Assembly (NCBI GenBank): GCA_964516325.1
Contig: CAZFAP010000091.1
Span: forward strand, 1 to 18,933
DNA: 18,933 nt
DNA from: CAZFAP01 sp964516325
Lineage (GTDB): Bacteria; Auribacterota; JABMQX01
Direction: 5' to 3'
Each line of letters opens with the position of its first letter. The stretch's first letter is position 1. The position numbers and the translations under genes were made by a program. Positions 1 through 7,649 of the stretch are shown in pieces. The notes under the pieces were generated by a model. It was not told the origin of the DNA, made no database searches, and saw only the letters and a program-made list of their open reading frames with translations.

Positions 1-2
1 CC

Positions 3-1031
3 TACGGCAACTCGTATTTCATAGTGCTCGACAGTTACTCCCCCTACTCCTCTGGTGCGCAGTACGACTGGCTTGTCGGCACAGCGCTGCCAGCCGCCGC
101 CAGCTACGATTGGGTATTCGTGCTGTTCCACTGCCCGCCCTACACGGATTGCAGCGGCCATCACTACAACGCTGACGACGTGCGGGCCGCCCGGGAGCAA
201 TTGGCCGAACCCAGGTTCGAGAACAAAGACGGGAATCCCCTGGACGTCGTGAACGTGGTTTTTTGCGGCCATAGCCATCTGTACGAGCGCAGCTACCGCA
301 GAAGCGTGCAGTACGTGGTAACCGGCGGAGGCGGTGCGGATCTGCACGAGCCCGGGGACGACAACCTATATCGGTTCCATGGGGAAAGCGTCCGACATCA
401 CTGCACCGTGCATGTGTTCCCGAATGATTTGGACGATCCAGTTGTTACGGCCCACCGGAACGACGGCTCGGTCATCGAGTCGGTTGTCCTCCCCGCGGGT
501 GGGAGGTGGCGCTGGTACAGCCAGGGTCAGCAACCCCCAGACATCGGGGGGCATTGCTGGAGAGAGCCGGAGTACGACGACTCGTCATGGAACTACGGTC
601 CCGCCGAGCTCGGCTACAGCATGGGCCAAGAAAAAGATGAAGCAACGATTGCTCCCTACGGGCCGAATCCGAAGAACAAGTGGATCGGATACTATTTCAG
701 GAACCGGTTCTATGTAGGGAGCCCAGCGGCCTTCGGCAGCGTGAAACTTCGTCTGCTCAGGGACGACGGCGCGGTGGTCTATATCAATGGCGAGGAGGTA
801 GTCCGATCAAATATGCCGGGGACCCCGGGGGACCCGGTGCCCTATGCAACGCTGGCCAGCTCGGACGTGGAGGGAGTGTGGCCTGCGCCTCCGAACGATG
901 AGATTGACATTTCGGACGCGCCCGTGAACACCGGGTGGAACTATGCGGCCGTCCAGGTTCACCAGGTCTCCCCGTCGAACTCAGACGTCAGCTTCGACAT
1001 GGAGATCGTGGGCCGCAAACCGCCGCAGTAG
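3..1031 (+). CDS. Metallophosphoesterase (purple acid phosphatase-like), 5'-truncated by window edge
   Basis: The reading frame is open from the first codon in the window to TAG at 1029-1031, so the N-terminus lies outside (342 residues visible). The first 110 residues are the C-terminal half of a calcineurin-like phosphoesterase: an FHCPPY motif (His codon at 129) and GHSHLYERS (267-293), which match the last metal-ligand histidines of purple acid phosphatases (HHPP and GHxHxYER). From about nt 500 a second domain follows with aromatic-rich motifs (WRWYSQG, DDSSW, LGYS, RDDGAVVYINGEEV). It looks like the galactose-binding-like beta-sandwich often appended to secreted enzymes in PVC-type bacteria. 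The substrate is probably a phosphomonoester or phosphodiester outside the cytoplasm, but the signal peptide is not visible. The next gene starts 19 nt downstream on the same strand, so the two are probably co-transcribed. The family call is firm; substrate and location are inferred. Confidence 0.85.
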   Translation, partial: YGNSYFIVLDSYSPYSSGAQYDWLVGTALPAAASYDWVFVLFHCPPYTDCSGHHYNADDVRAAREQLAEPRFENKDGNPLDVVNVVFCGHSHLYERSYRRSVQYVVTGGGGADLHEPGDDNLYRFHGESVRHHCTVHVFPNDLDDPVVTAHRNDGSVIESVVLPAGGRWRWYSQGQQPPDIGGHCWREPEYDDSSWNYGPAELGYSMGQEKDEATIAPYGPNPKNKWIGYYFRNRFYVGSPAAFGSVKLRLLRDDGAVVYINGEEVVRSNMPGTPGDPVPYATLASSDVEGVWPAPPNDEIDISDAPVNTGWNYAAVQVHQVSPSNSDVSFDMEIVGRKPPQ

Positions 1032-1050
1032 GTCTGCTGGGGGACGGCGC

Positions 1051-2739
1051 ATGAAAGCAAGACCGGGGGCCTTCATCACGTGCATCTTGCTCGCCTGGGC
1101 CTGCGGGGCCGAAGCTGATACGCACTACGTCTCGGAGACATCCCCGTCTCCGGGCTGGCCTTATACGACCCCTGACACCGCGGCCGGGAGCATCGCTTCG
1201 GCCATGGACGCTGCCTCCTGCGGCGATACAGTGCTCGTTCTGCCAGGGTACTACCAGGACATATGGCACCCCGAGGGCACGCTGCTCAAGCCGGGCGTGA
1301 ACCTCATCGGCTCGGGCCCCGCGCGGACGGTTATATTCGGCTCCCCCCTGCTGCTTGGCGAGCAGTTTCCGGACCCCGACCTCCCGGCTTGCCCCGGGCC
1401 CATGGTCATCTCGGGACTCCGTTTGGTGGACTCGCCCCTCGGGTTATGGCAGGGCGTCCCCGCGGCGACGGCCACGGTCTCAGAGTGCTACTTCGACGGC
1501 TCAACCGTTAGTGTGAACGGCGTTGCACGCTGGGACGTCACTTTCCGGCGCTGCCTCTTCCGCAACATAAGGGAGGTCTCCTGCAAGTACGCCCTGCACG
1601 CGTTCCATACCGGGGCGCTAAAGGTTCTGGACTGCTGGTTCGACCTTTCGAACAGCCTGGGCCGGACGGGAGGCGTGGCGCTTTTCGGGACATACCCCGC
1701 CGTCATCAGCGGCTGCACTTTTACCGCCTGTGCGAGCGCGATTCATTGCTTCGAGGGCACTATCCGCATAACAAACTGCCTGTTCCTCAGGAATGATCGC
1801 GCCGTCGAGGTGGTCGTCGCAGAGACCTCGATCGAGGCTTCTACATTCGTCGGGAACCGTCACGCCATATGGACCACTGACCAGTGCGACTGGGGACCGA
1901 AGGTGCGGAATTGCATTTTCTGGGCGAGTGCAGAGGCGAACGTGTTCGTCGAGCGTTCCGATGGGTTCGGACTGCCGGAGATATCCTTCAGCGATGTTGA
2001 GGGCGGCTATCCGGGGCAAGGGATTATTGATGCAGACCCCATGTTCTTCCTGCCGTCGGGCGATGAGCCGGACCTTCATCTCTGCGCGTTTTCGCCATGT
2101 ATTGATGCGGGAGACCCGTTTTCTGACTACAGCAATGAGCCGGAGCCCAACGGGGGCAGGGTCAACATGGGGGCGTATGGCAACACGTGGGAGGCGACGA
2201 CCAGCGAACTGGTGGATACTGATGGAGACAATCTGCGGGACGATTGGGAGATTGAGAACTTCGGTGACCTGACCAGAGATGGATCCAGCGATGCAGACCG
2301 TGACGGGCTGAGCGACCGCGAAGAGTACCGGCATCTGAGCGATCCGAATAATCGGGACAGTGATGGGGACGGCCTGCTGGACGGGCAAGAGGTTTCCCTG
2401 GGGACAGACCCGCTCGTCCCGGACACGGACAACGATGGCACGCCGGATGCGGAAGAGGTGGCGCAGGGAACAAACCCTCTCGACTGGAAGGACGGCTTCA
2501 CCGTGCTGGATTTCTCCATCAAGGAGGGACACCTCCACATCACCTACCCCACGTTGCCGGGGTACGAGTACTCGCTCGAGTCGAGCAACTGGCCCAACGG
2601 CCCTTTCGGGTTCACTGTTGAGCCGTACAGAGGAAGATACGGTGTCCTGAGCCACACGGACGTTCTCTTTCTTGGCCCCTACAACCGATTCTTCCGAATC
2701 AGAGCCCGCGAGTATCCTGGAGGAGAAGGATCGCGATGA
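1051..2739 (+). CDS. Secreted right-handed beta-helix protein with thrombospondin type-3 repeats
   Basis: This is a 562-aa protein. ATG 1051 is chosen because GGGGGA (1039-1044) sits 6 nt upstream and the N-terminus is a signal peptide: basic MKARPG, hydrophobic FITCILLAWACG, likely cleavage after GAEA at residue 22. The frame is open further upstream, but only over the preceding gene. Residues about 35-370 look like parallel beta-helix coils: NLIGSGP, SECYFDG, RRCLFRN, LDCWFDL, SGCTFTA, TNCLFLR and EASTFVG recur at coil spacing, and a DADPMF..SPCIDAGDP closing motif follows. Residues 389-477 carry calcium-binding type-3 repeats (DTDGDNLRDDWE, DADRDGLSDREE, DSDGDGLLDGQE, DTDNDGTPDAEE). The last 80 residues are a small beta domain ending FFRIRA. 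The likely role is an extracellular or cell-surface polysaccharide-binding or -cleaving protein. No catalytic residues can be assigned with confidence. Confidence 0.85.
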   Translation: MKARPGAFITCILLAWACGAEADTHYVSETSPSPGWPYTTPDTAAGSIASAMDAASCGDTVLVLPGYYQDIWHPEGTLLKPGVNLIGSGPARTVIFGSPLLLGEQFPDPDLPACPGPMVISGLRLVDSPLGLWQGVPAATATVSECYFDGSTVSVNGVARWDVTFRRCLFRNIREVSCKYALHAFHTGALKVLDCWFDLSNSLGRTGGVALFGTYPAVISGCTFTACASAIHCFEGTIRITNCLFLRNDRAVEVVVAETSIEASTFVGNRHAIWTTDQCDWGPKVRNCIFWASAEANVFVERSDGFGLPEISFSDVEGGYPGQGIIDADPMFFLPSGDEPDLHLCAFSPCIDAGDPFSDYSNEPEPNGGRVNMGAYGNTWEATTSELVDTDGDNLRDDWEIENFGDLTRDGSSDADRDGLSDREEYRHLSDPNNRDSDGDGLLDGQEVSLGTDPLVPDTDNDGTPDAEEVAQGTNPLDWKDGFTVLDFSIKEGHLHITYPTLPGYEYSLESSNWPNGPFGFTVEPYRGRYGVLSHTDVLFLGPYNRFFRIRAREYPGGEGSR

Positions 2740-2978
2740 GAACAGCCTTGCGCGCGTTTGTGGCGGGGCTGGGGCCTGAGCTGACGTTCCAGAACCCTGG
2801 GAAAGGGTCTTACATTCCGATGTGGCGAAGGGATGGACGGGACTTCGGCGCCGGTCTGACGTGGTGGAAGCAGATTGACAATGTGGGTTCGGATTCGGCC
2901 GAGACCCCGGACGGAAGCGCCGTCAGCCTGCGCAGTCGCTATTACTTCACGCCTTTCCTCGATACGACCTGCGCTTAG
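2736..2978 (+). CDS. Small hypothetical protein, translationally coupled to the beta-helix gene
   Basis: This is an 80-aa ORF whose ATG (2736) overlaps the TGA of the preceding gene in an ATGA arrangement. A purine-rich GGAGGAGAAGGA (2719-2730) lies just upstream, so translation initiation is well supported by sequence. The product has no signal peptide and no membrane segment. It has several aromatics (PMWRRDGRDFGAGLTWWKQ) and ends RYYFTPFLDTTCA at TAG 2976-2978. I recognise no family. It could be a genuine small protein of the secreted-protein operon or the surviving 5' fragment of a longer gene. The coupling argues for the former; the lack of any recognisable domain leaves the latter open. 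Confidence 0.45.
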   Translation: MRTALRAFVAGLGPELTFQNPGKGSYIPMWRRDGRDFGAGLTWWKQIDNVGSDSAETPDGSAVSLRSRYYFTPFLDTTCA

Positions 2979-3076
2979 GGCCTCGCTTCCAGCATGCGCA
3001 AGGTCGGAAGGGTTCCATGAGCCCTCCGCGCTCCCCGCCGCCCGGCGAAGGCACCTACCGAAGTCCCCTGACGCAG

Positions 3077-3105
3077 TTGCATCCCAGAGCGGAATGTTGT
3101 ATGCT
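3077..3105 (+). promoter_or_regulatory. Candidate sigma70-type promoter for lpdA
   Basis: TTGCAT (3077-3082) and TATGCT (3100-3105) are separated by exactly 17 nt. The -10 matches TATAAT at 4/6 and the -35 matches TTGACA at 3/6. Transcription would start near 3112, leaving a leader of about 43 nt before the lpdA ATG at 3155. This is the best-placed promoter-like pair in the 176-nt gap after the 80-aa ORF. The evidence is sequence pattern only. Confidence 0.4.
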
Positions 3106-3154
3106 TCGCTGTCCCATAGGTGGGCAAGGTGAGAATCGCGCGGAGAAAAGGACT

Positions 3155-4570
3155 ATGACGAAGTACGATGTGGCAATCTTAGGAGGTGGGCCGGGAGGGT
3201 ATGTGGCTGCAATCAGGGCATCGCAGCTCGGATTGAAGGTCTGTCTCATCGAGAAGGGGCTCGTCGGAGGGACGTGCCTGAACCGGGGCTGCATCCCGAC
3301 GAAGGCTCTGCTCCATGCGGCTGACCTCCTTCGGAAGGCGAAGGATGCCGAGCGTTTTGGAATCTCTATCAAAGACGTCGGCTTTTCGTTTCGCAAGGTG
3401 ATGGACCGAAAGGCGGAAGTCGTCAAGGGGCTTCGGGAGGGCGTCGAACTGCTCTTGAAAAAGCGCAGCGTGGATGTCGTTCGCGGCATCGGGAAGCTTG
3501 TCGCGCGGAACACGATTCAAGTTCAGACGAAGGAGGGTTCCGTCAGCGTCAAATCGGGCAGGACAATCATCGCCACGGGTTCGGAGCCGCTGAGTCTCCC
3601 CGCGCTCCCCATTGACGGCAGGAATTTTCTCTCGAGCACGGAAGCCCTCGTTCTCAAAGAGCTTCCGCAATCGCTCCTGATTATCGGCGGCGGGTACGTC
3701 GGCTGCGAGCTCGCGGCTTTCTTTTCGGTGTTTGGAGTTGACGTAACGATTCTGGAGATGACCGACCAGCTTTTGCCCGGACTCGACCCAGTTGTGGCGA
3801 AGACGCTCCAGCGTCAGATGGAAAAGGGCGGGGTGAAGATGAAGCTCCAGTCCAAAGTCGTTCGCGCTGCCGTCGAGGACGGGAAAGTGGCATGCGAGTT
3901 GTCCTCCGGCGAAAAGCTCTCCGCGGAGAAAGCCCTCGTCGCCGTCGGCAGGAAGCTGAACTCCGGGGGGATAGGTCTGGAAGAGATCGGCGTGGAGACG
4001 AAAAACGGCGAGATCGTCGTGGACGAGTACATGCAGACGAGCCTGGCGGGTACTTATGCCGTCGGCGATGTGGTGAACAAGGGTCTGCTTGCGCACGTCG
4101 CTAATCACCAGGGAATTGTCGCGGCGGAGAACGTCGCGGGCGGATCGTCGAAAATGGATTATTCTGCGATACCGTATTGCATTTACACGTCGCCGGAGGT
4201 TGCGACGGTGGGGCTTGGACCCCGTGAGGCGGAGGCGCAGGGGCGAGCCGTTGTTGCAGGGAAGTTCCCGTTTGCGGCTCTGGGCAAGGCGGTCATCGGA
4301 GGAGAGACGGAAGGCTTCGCACAGATTGTTGCGGACGCGAAAACTGGAGAGGTTCTCGGAGCGCAGATCGTGGGGGCGGACGCGACAAATCTCATAAGCG
4401 AGGTCGTGGCTCTGATGAAAGCGGAGGGCACCCTCGATGAGCTATCCGGAGCCATTCATCCGCACCCGACTCTTCCGGAAGCAATCATGGAGGCGGCGTT
4501 CGACGCGAAAGGGCAAAGCATTCATATATTTTCATCTCGCACGAGAAAAAGCGCAGGCGGGGAAGGGTAG
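3155..4570 (+). CDS. lpdA: Dihydrolipoamide dehydrogenase (E3)
   Basis: This is a 471-aa FAD-dependent flavoenzyme that reoxidises dihydrolipoyl groups of 2-oxoacid dehydrogenase and glycine cleavage complexes with NAD+. Visible motifs in order: FAD-binding GGGPGG (residues 10-15), redox-active disulfide GGTCLNRGCIPTK (C41 and C46), NAD-binding IIGGGYVGCE with downstream E of TILEM, the second FAD motif TYAVGDV, and the C-terminal catalytic dyad HPHPTLPE (H437, E442) supplied to the partner subunit of the homodimer. Length is normal for the family. ATG 3155 is chosen over upstream in-frame codons because the FAD fold starts at residue 4 and GGAG (3142-3145) is 9 nt upstream. It is followed after only 31 nt by the DUF429-like gene and then by lipA, so a lipoate-related operon is likely. 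Which E1/E2 complex it serves cannot be told from this window. Confidence 0.97.
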   Translation: MTKYDVAILGGGPGGYVAAIRASQLGLKVCLIEKGLVGGTCLNRGCIPTKALLHAADLLRKAKDAERFGISIKDVGFSFRKVMDRKAEVVKGLREGVELLLKKRSVDVVRGIGKLVARNTIQVQTKEGSVSVKSGRTIIATGSEPLSLPALPIDGRNFLSSTEALVLKELPQSLLIIGGGYVGCELAAFFSVFGVDVTILEMTDQLLPGLDPVVAKTLQRQMEKGGVKMKLQSKVVRAAVEDGKVACELSSGEKLSAEKALVAVGRKLNSGGIGLEEIGVETKNGEIVVDEYMQTSLAGTYAVGDVVNKGLLAHVANHQGIVAAENVAGGSSKMDYSAIPYCIYTSPEVATVGLGPREAEAQGRAVVAGKFPFAALGKAVIGGETEGFAQIVADAKTGEVLGAQIVGADATNLISEVVALMKAEGTLDELSGAIHPHPTLPEAIMEAAFDAKGQSIHIFSSRTRKSAGGEG

Positions 4571-4601
4571 CGAGATGTCAGAAGGAGGGCAGCAGGGAAA
4601 A

Positions 4602-5420
4602 ATGAGCCAGGGTTCAGGTGGTGAGTGGTATCCCACGCGAGTGTGGGGCGTGGATTTTAGCGGGGCTAAAGACGCGGGCAAAAAGATATGGATTGCGGGC
4701 GGGCAGATTCGGCGAGGCGTCCTGGAGATCGAGAGCTGTGATCCGGCGAGGGAACTGCCCGGGTTCGGGGTAAAGCGAGACCGGTGCCTGGCGGCGCTGT
4801 GCGAATTCGTAGCGGGGGAACCCGAAGGCGTGTTCGGCTTTGACTTCCCCTTCGGGCTGCCAGAGAAGCTTGTGAAAGAGAGGACGTGGGAAAAGTTTGT
4901 TGCGGCGTTTCGGAAGACTTACGCCGACCCGGAATCGTTCAGGCATGCTTGTTTTAAGGCAGCGGGTTGTTCTGAACTGAAGCGGTTGACCGACAGGGAG
5001 TGCCAGAGCCCCTTCTCCCCATATAACCTGAGGCTCTACAGGCAGACGTATTATGGGATTCGGGATTTTCTTGGGCCTGTCGTGGCGAAAAGGCTGGCGT
5101 GTGTGTCGCCAATGCAGAGGCCCGCGCAGGGGAAGCCATGGGTGATTGAGGTTTGCCCCGCGGCGACGTTGAAGCGCGAAGGGCTTTATCGCTGGTCATA
5201 CAAGGGCAAGACGAGAAAGCACCGGGCGGCGAGAAGGCGGATTCTTGAAGGCATCGAGCGTGGGGGGCTCGTTCGCGTCGCCGTGCCGGATATACGGGGA
5301 AGGGTTCTGGACGATCATGAGGGCGATGCGCTTGACAGCGTGATTGCAGCGCTGGCGGCTTTTCGGGCGGTTCGTAGACCGGAGAAACCCTACGCGCTGG
5401 AGGGGCGGACTTATGTATAA
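4602..5420 (+). CDS. DUF429-like predicted nuclease/RNase H-fold protein
   Basis: This is a 272-aa protein. It begins with WGVDFSGA (D18), followed by an acidic FGFDFPFGLPEK (D81) and a C-terminal DDHEGDALDS helix (residues 237-246). These conserved acidic residues in this order resemble DUF429, a family predicted to have an RNase H-like nuclease fold; its function is not established. ATG 4602 is preferred because AAGGAGGG (4582-4589) lies 12 nt upstream. An in-frame ATG at 4575, just after the lpdA stop, would add nine residues and is the alternative. The C-terminal half is rich in Arg and Lys (KGKTRKHRAARRR), which would suit nucleic-acid contact. It sits between lpdA and lipA on the same strand; no functional link to lipoate is known to me. 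Confidence 0.72.
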   Translation: MSQGSGGEWYPTRVWGVDFSGAKDAGKKIWIAGGQIRRGVLEIESCDPARELPGFGVKRDRCLAALCEFVAGEPEGVFGFDFPFGLPEKLVKERTWEKFVAAFRKTYADPESFRHACFKAAGCSELKRLTDRECQSPFSPYNLRLYRQTYYGIRDFLGPVVAKRLACVSPMQRPAQGKPWVIEVCPAATLKREGLYRWSYKGKTRKHRAARRRILEGIERGGLVRVAVPDIRGRVLDDHEGDALDSVIAALAAFRAVRRPEKPYALEGRTYV

Positions 5421-5421
5421 T
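5416..5421 (+). promoter_or_regulatory. Perfect TATAAT -10 hexamer at the DUF429 stop codon, ahead of lipA
   Basis: A consensus TATAAT spans the TAA stop of the DUF429-like gene (stop at 5418-5420), about 90 nt before the lipA start. No good -35 hexamer lies 16-18 nt upstream (the sequence there is GC-rich). It is at best a partial promoter, or the match is by chance. If used, it would give lipA and the aminotransferase a transcript separate from lpdA. Confidence 0.25.
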
Positions 5422-5510
5422 TGTGCGTTGTCGGCTGAGCCTCCAAGAGCAACCCAGGCAGATAGGTCGTAGGGAGAGGATGGCCGGCGGAGACATGGCA
5501 GGTCTTGAGG

Positions 5511-6452
5511 ATGAGGAGCAGTAGGCGGTTTCCGGATTGGCTGAGCAAATCGCTGCCGTCGGATGGGAGGTGGGTGGAGACTGCGCACATTATAGACCGC
5601 TTGAATCTTGCGACGGTGTGCCAGTCCGCCCGGTGCCCGAATATTTGGGAGTGCTTCTCCCGAAAGGTCGCAACGGTTATGATTCTGGGGGAGCGCTGCA
5701 CGAGGAACTGCCGGTTCTGCGCCATCGAGAGCGGCACGCCGGCGCCTCTGGACGAGGATGAGCCTTGTCGGGTCGCGGAGGCGGTGCGAGAGCTTGGGCT
5801 GCGTCACGTGGTGATAACTTCTGTCACTCGTGATGACCTTCCCGACGGCGGTGCGGGGCATTTCGCGCGGGTCGTCCAGGAGATTCTGTCAGGAAGTCGC
5901 CAGTCAACCGTCGAGGTTCTGACGCCAGATTTTGCGGGAAGGACGGATGTTATCGAGCAAATTGTCGAAGAGGGGCCGGTTGTTTTCGGGCATAATATGG
6001 AGACTGTTCCACGGCTGTATCCGCGGGTGCGCCCGGGGGCGGACTACAATCGTTCCCTGGGAGTTCTCAGGGCTGCGAAGGGCTTTTCGCATGACGGCCT
6101 TCTCACGAAGTCGGGTTTGATGGTCGGTCTGGGCGAGACGTTCGAGGAAGTGGTGGACGTCCTGCGCGACCTGAGAGATGTTGATTGCGACATTGTTACT
6201 ATAGGACAATATCTTCAACCGACCGCACAGAACCTCCCCGTCGAGGAATTCGTTTCGCCGGAGAGGTTCAAGGAATTAGAAAAGACAGCGTATGAAATCG
6301 GATTTTTAGCCGCGTTCTGCGGTCCCTTTGTGAGGAGTTCTTATTTAGCGGACCAGTTCGTCACGCAATTGAATCGTCGCCAGGCGACTGGGCGAATAAC
6401 TGAAACAGGAGGAGAAAAGAGCCAATGTCGTTCACCGAAGCCAACCGATTGA
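5511..6452 (+). CDS. lipA: Lipoyl synthase (radical SAM)
   Basis: This 313-aa enzyme inserts two sulfurs at C6 and C8 of protein-bound octanoyl groups to make lipoyl groups. Both iron-sulfur sites are visible: auxiliary cluster ligands CQSARCPNIWEC (C37, C42, C48) and radical SAM CTRNCRFC (C63, C67, C70), plus the C-terminal VRSSY serine ligand of the auxiliary cluster. Other family motifs include VVITSVTRDDLPDGG, TKSGLMVGLGET and GQYLQPT. ATG 5511 gives the usual short N-terminus before PDWL; a TTG at 5505 in the same frame is the alternative, and neither has a strong ribosome-binding site. The C-terminus runs about 30 residues past SSYLADQF, and its last 28 nt overlap the start of the next gene. 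It is grouped with lpdA, which acts on the same cofactor. No octanoyltransferase (lipB) or lipoate ligase gene is present here. Confidence 0.97.
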   Translation: MRSSRRFPDWLSKSLPSDGRWVETAHIIDRLNLATVCQSARCPNIWECFSRKVATVMILGERCTRNCRFCAIESGTPAPLDEDEPCRVAEAVRELGLRHVVITSVTRDDLPDGGAGHFARVVQEILSGSRQSTVEVLTPDFAGRTDVIEQIVEEGPVVFGHNMETVPRLYPRVRPGADYNRSLGVLRAAKGFSHDGLLTKSGLMVGLGETFEEVVDVLRDLRDVDCDIVTIGQYLQPTAQNLPVEEFVSPERFKELEKTAYEIGFLAAFCGPFVRSSYLADQFVTQLNRRQATGRITETGGEKSQCRSPKPTD

Positions 6453-7615
6453 AGAGACTGCCCCCCTACCTTTTCACCATCATGGACGAGCTGAAACGAG
6501 AGGTCGTGGAGAGGGGCGGGGACGTCATGGACCTGGGGATGGGAAGCCCCGACCAGCCGACCCCAAAGCATGTAATGGACGCGCTGGTTGAGTCCACTAC
6601 AAAGGTCGAGATGCACCGGTATTCCCGACGAGACGGAGAAACCGAAAAGAGACTGAGGAAGGCCATCGCCGATTGGTACGAGCAGAGATTCAACGTGATG
6701 CTCAATCCGGAGACGGAGGTTCTCGCTCTAATCGGGTCCAAAGAGGGGGTAGCGAATTTCTCGCTCTCTTTCCTGAACAACGACGATATTGCCCTGGTGC
6801 CGAGTCCCGCGTATCCGGTGCACTTCAACGGGGTCATTCTGGCGGGAGGCATTCTTTACAATATCCCCCTGAAGCCGGAGAACGGGTACAAGCCCGATCT
6901 GGAGAAGCTCGACAACCACATCGTCGGCCGGTCGAAAATCCTCTTCCTGTGTTACCCGCACAATCCAACCGCCGCCATCGCAGACCTTGATTTCTTCGAG
7001 AGAGTAACTCGCTGGGGACGGGATAAGAACATCATCATCGCGCACGACAACGCGTATTCAGATATAGTGTTCGACAACTATAAGGCGCCGAGTTTCCTCC
7101 AGGCCAAAGGCGCCAGGAAAACCGGCATCGAATTCCACACGGTCTCCAAATCGTACAACATGGCGGGATGGCGATTGGGGTTCGCCGTCGGAAACTCCGA
7201 GATCCTCCGCATCCTCGAAAAGACAAAGTCGTACATGGACTTCGGGATATTCCGCGGGGTTCAATATGCAGCCATCGCGGCACTGACGGGACCGCAGGAC
7301 TGCGTCGCCGAGACCGTCAAAGTCTATGAGAGGAGGGTGAACGTCTTCGTGGACGGCCTCAACTCCATTGGCTGGGAGGTCCCCAAACCGAAGGCGACGT
7401 TCTACGTGTGGGCGCATATCCCCCTCAAATTCAGCGCCCTGACTTCCCTCGAGTTCTGCAAGCTGATGGTCGAGGAAACTGGCGTGGTCACCGCACCGGG
7501 GACCGGATTCGGCGAATACGGCGAGGGGTTCATCCGTTTCGCCATGGTCGAGAAAGAGGAAAGACTCCTAGAAGCTGTCCGCCGCATTAAGGAATTTCTG
7601 GCCATCCGAGGCTGA
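6425..7615 (+). CDS. Class I/II PLP-dependent aminotransferase (AlaC / LL-DAP aminotransferase-like)
   Basis: This is a 396-aa fold-type I aminotransferase. PLP-site residues: YPHNPT (N180), AHDNAYSD (D208, Y211), the Schiff-base lysine in SKSYNMAGWR (K242) and R250 for the phosphate; GTGFGEYGEGFIRFA near the C-terminus supplies the substrate carboxylate arginine. The N-terminal RLPPYLFTIMDELK and MGSPDQPTP resemble the AlaC/glutamate-pyruvate type and related LL-diaminopimelate aminotransferases. Specificity for alanine/glutamate versus diaminopimelate cannot be fixed from sequence alone. ATG 6425 has a strong AGGAGGAG (6407-6414) 10 nt upstream and overlaps the end of lipA by 28 nt, so it is probably co-transcribed and partly coupled. 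It ends the rightward operon; the convergent tgt gene ends 34 nt further on. Confidence 0.92.
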   Translation: MSFTEANRLKRLPPYLFTIMDELKREVVERGGDVMDLGMGSPDQPTPKHVMDALVESTTKVEMHRYSRRDGETEKRLRKAIADWYEQRFNVMLNPETEVLALIGSKEGVANFSLSFLNNDDIALVPSPAYPVHFNGVILAGGILYNIPLKPENGYKPDLEKLDNHIVGRSKILFLCYPHNPTAAIADLDFFERVTRWGRDKNIIIAHDNAYSDIVFDNYKAPSFLQAKGARKTGIEFHTVSKSYNMAGWRLGFAVGNSEILRILEKTKSYMDFGIFRGVQYAAIAALTGPQDCVAETVKVYERRVNVFVDGLNSIGWEVPKPKATFYVWAHIPLKFSALTSLEFCKLMVEETGVVTAPGTGFGEYGEGFIRFAMVEKEERLLEAVRRIKEFLAIRG

Positions 7616-7649
7616 TTGGCGGACAGAGCGGATGGGGCGAGCGGCCTGA

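Noticed and set aside
1618..2655. 345-codon - strand ORF antisense to the beta-helix gene
   Set aside because: It is a shadow of the coding strand, which has a signal peptide, repeats and type-3 motifs; the antisense product shows no domain.
3179..4108. 309-codon - strand ORF antisense to lpdA
   Set aside because: It is the complement of a highly conserved dihydrolipoamide dehydrogenase.
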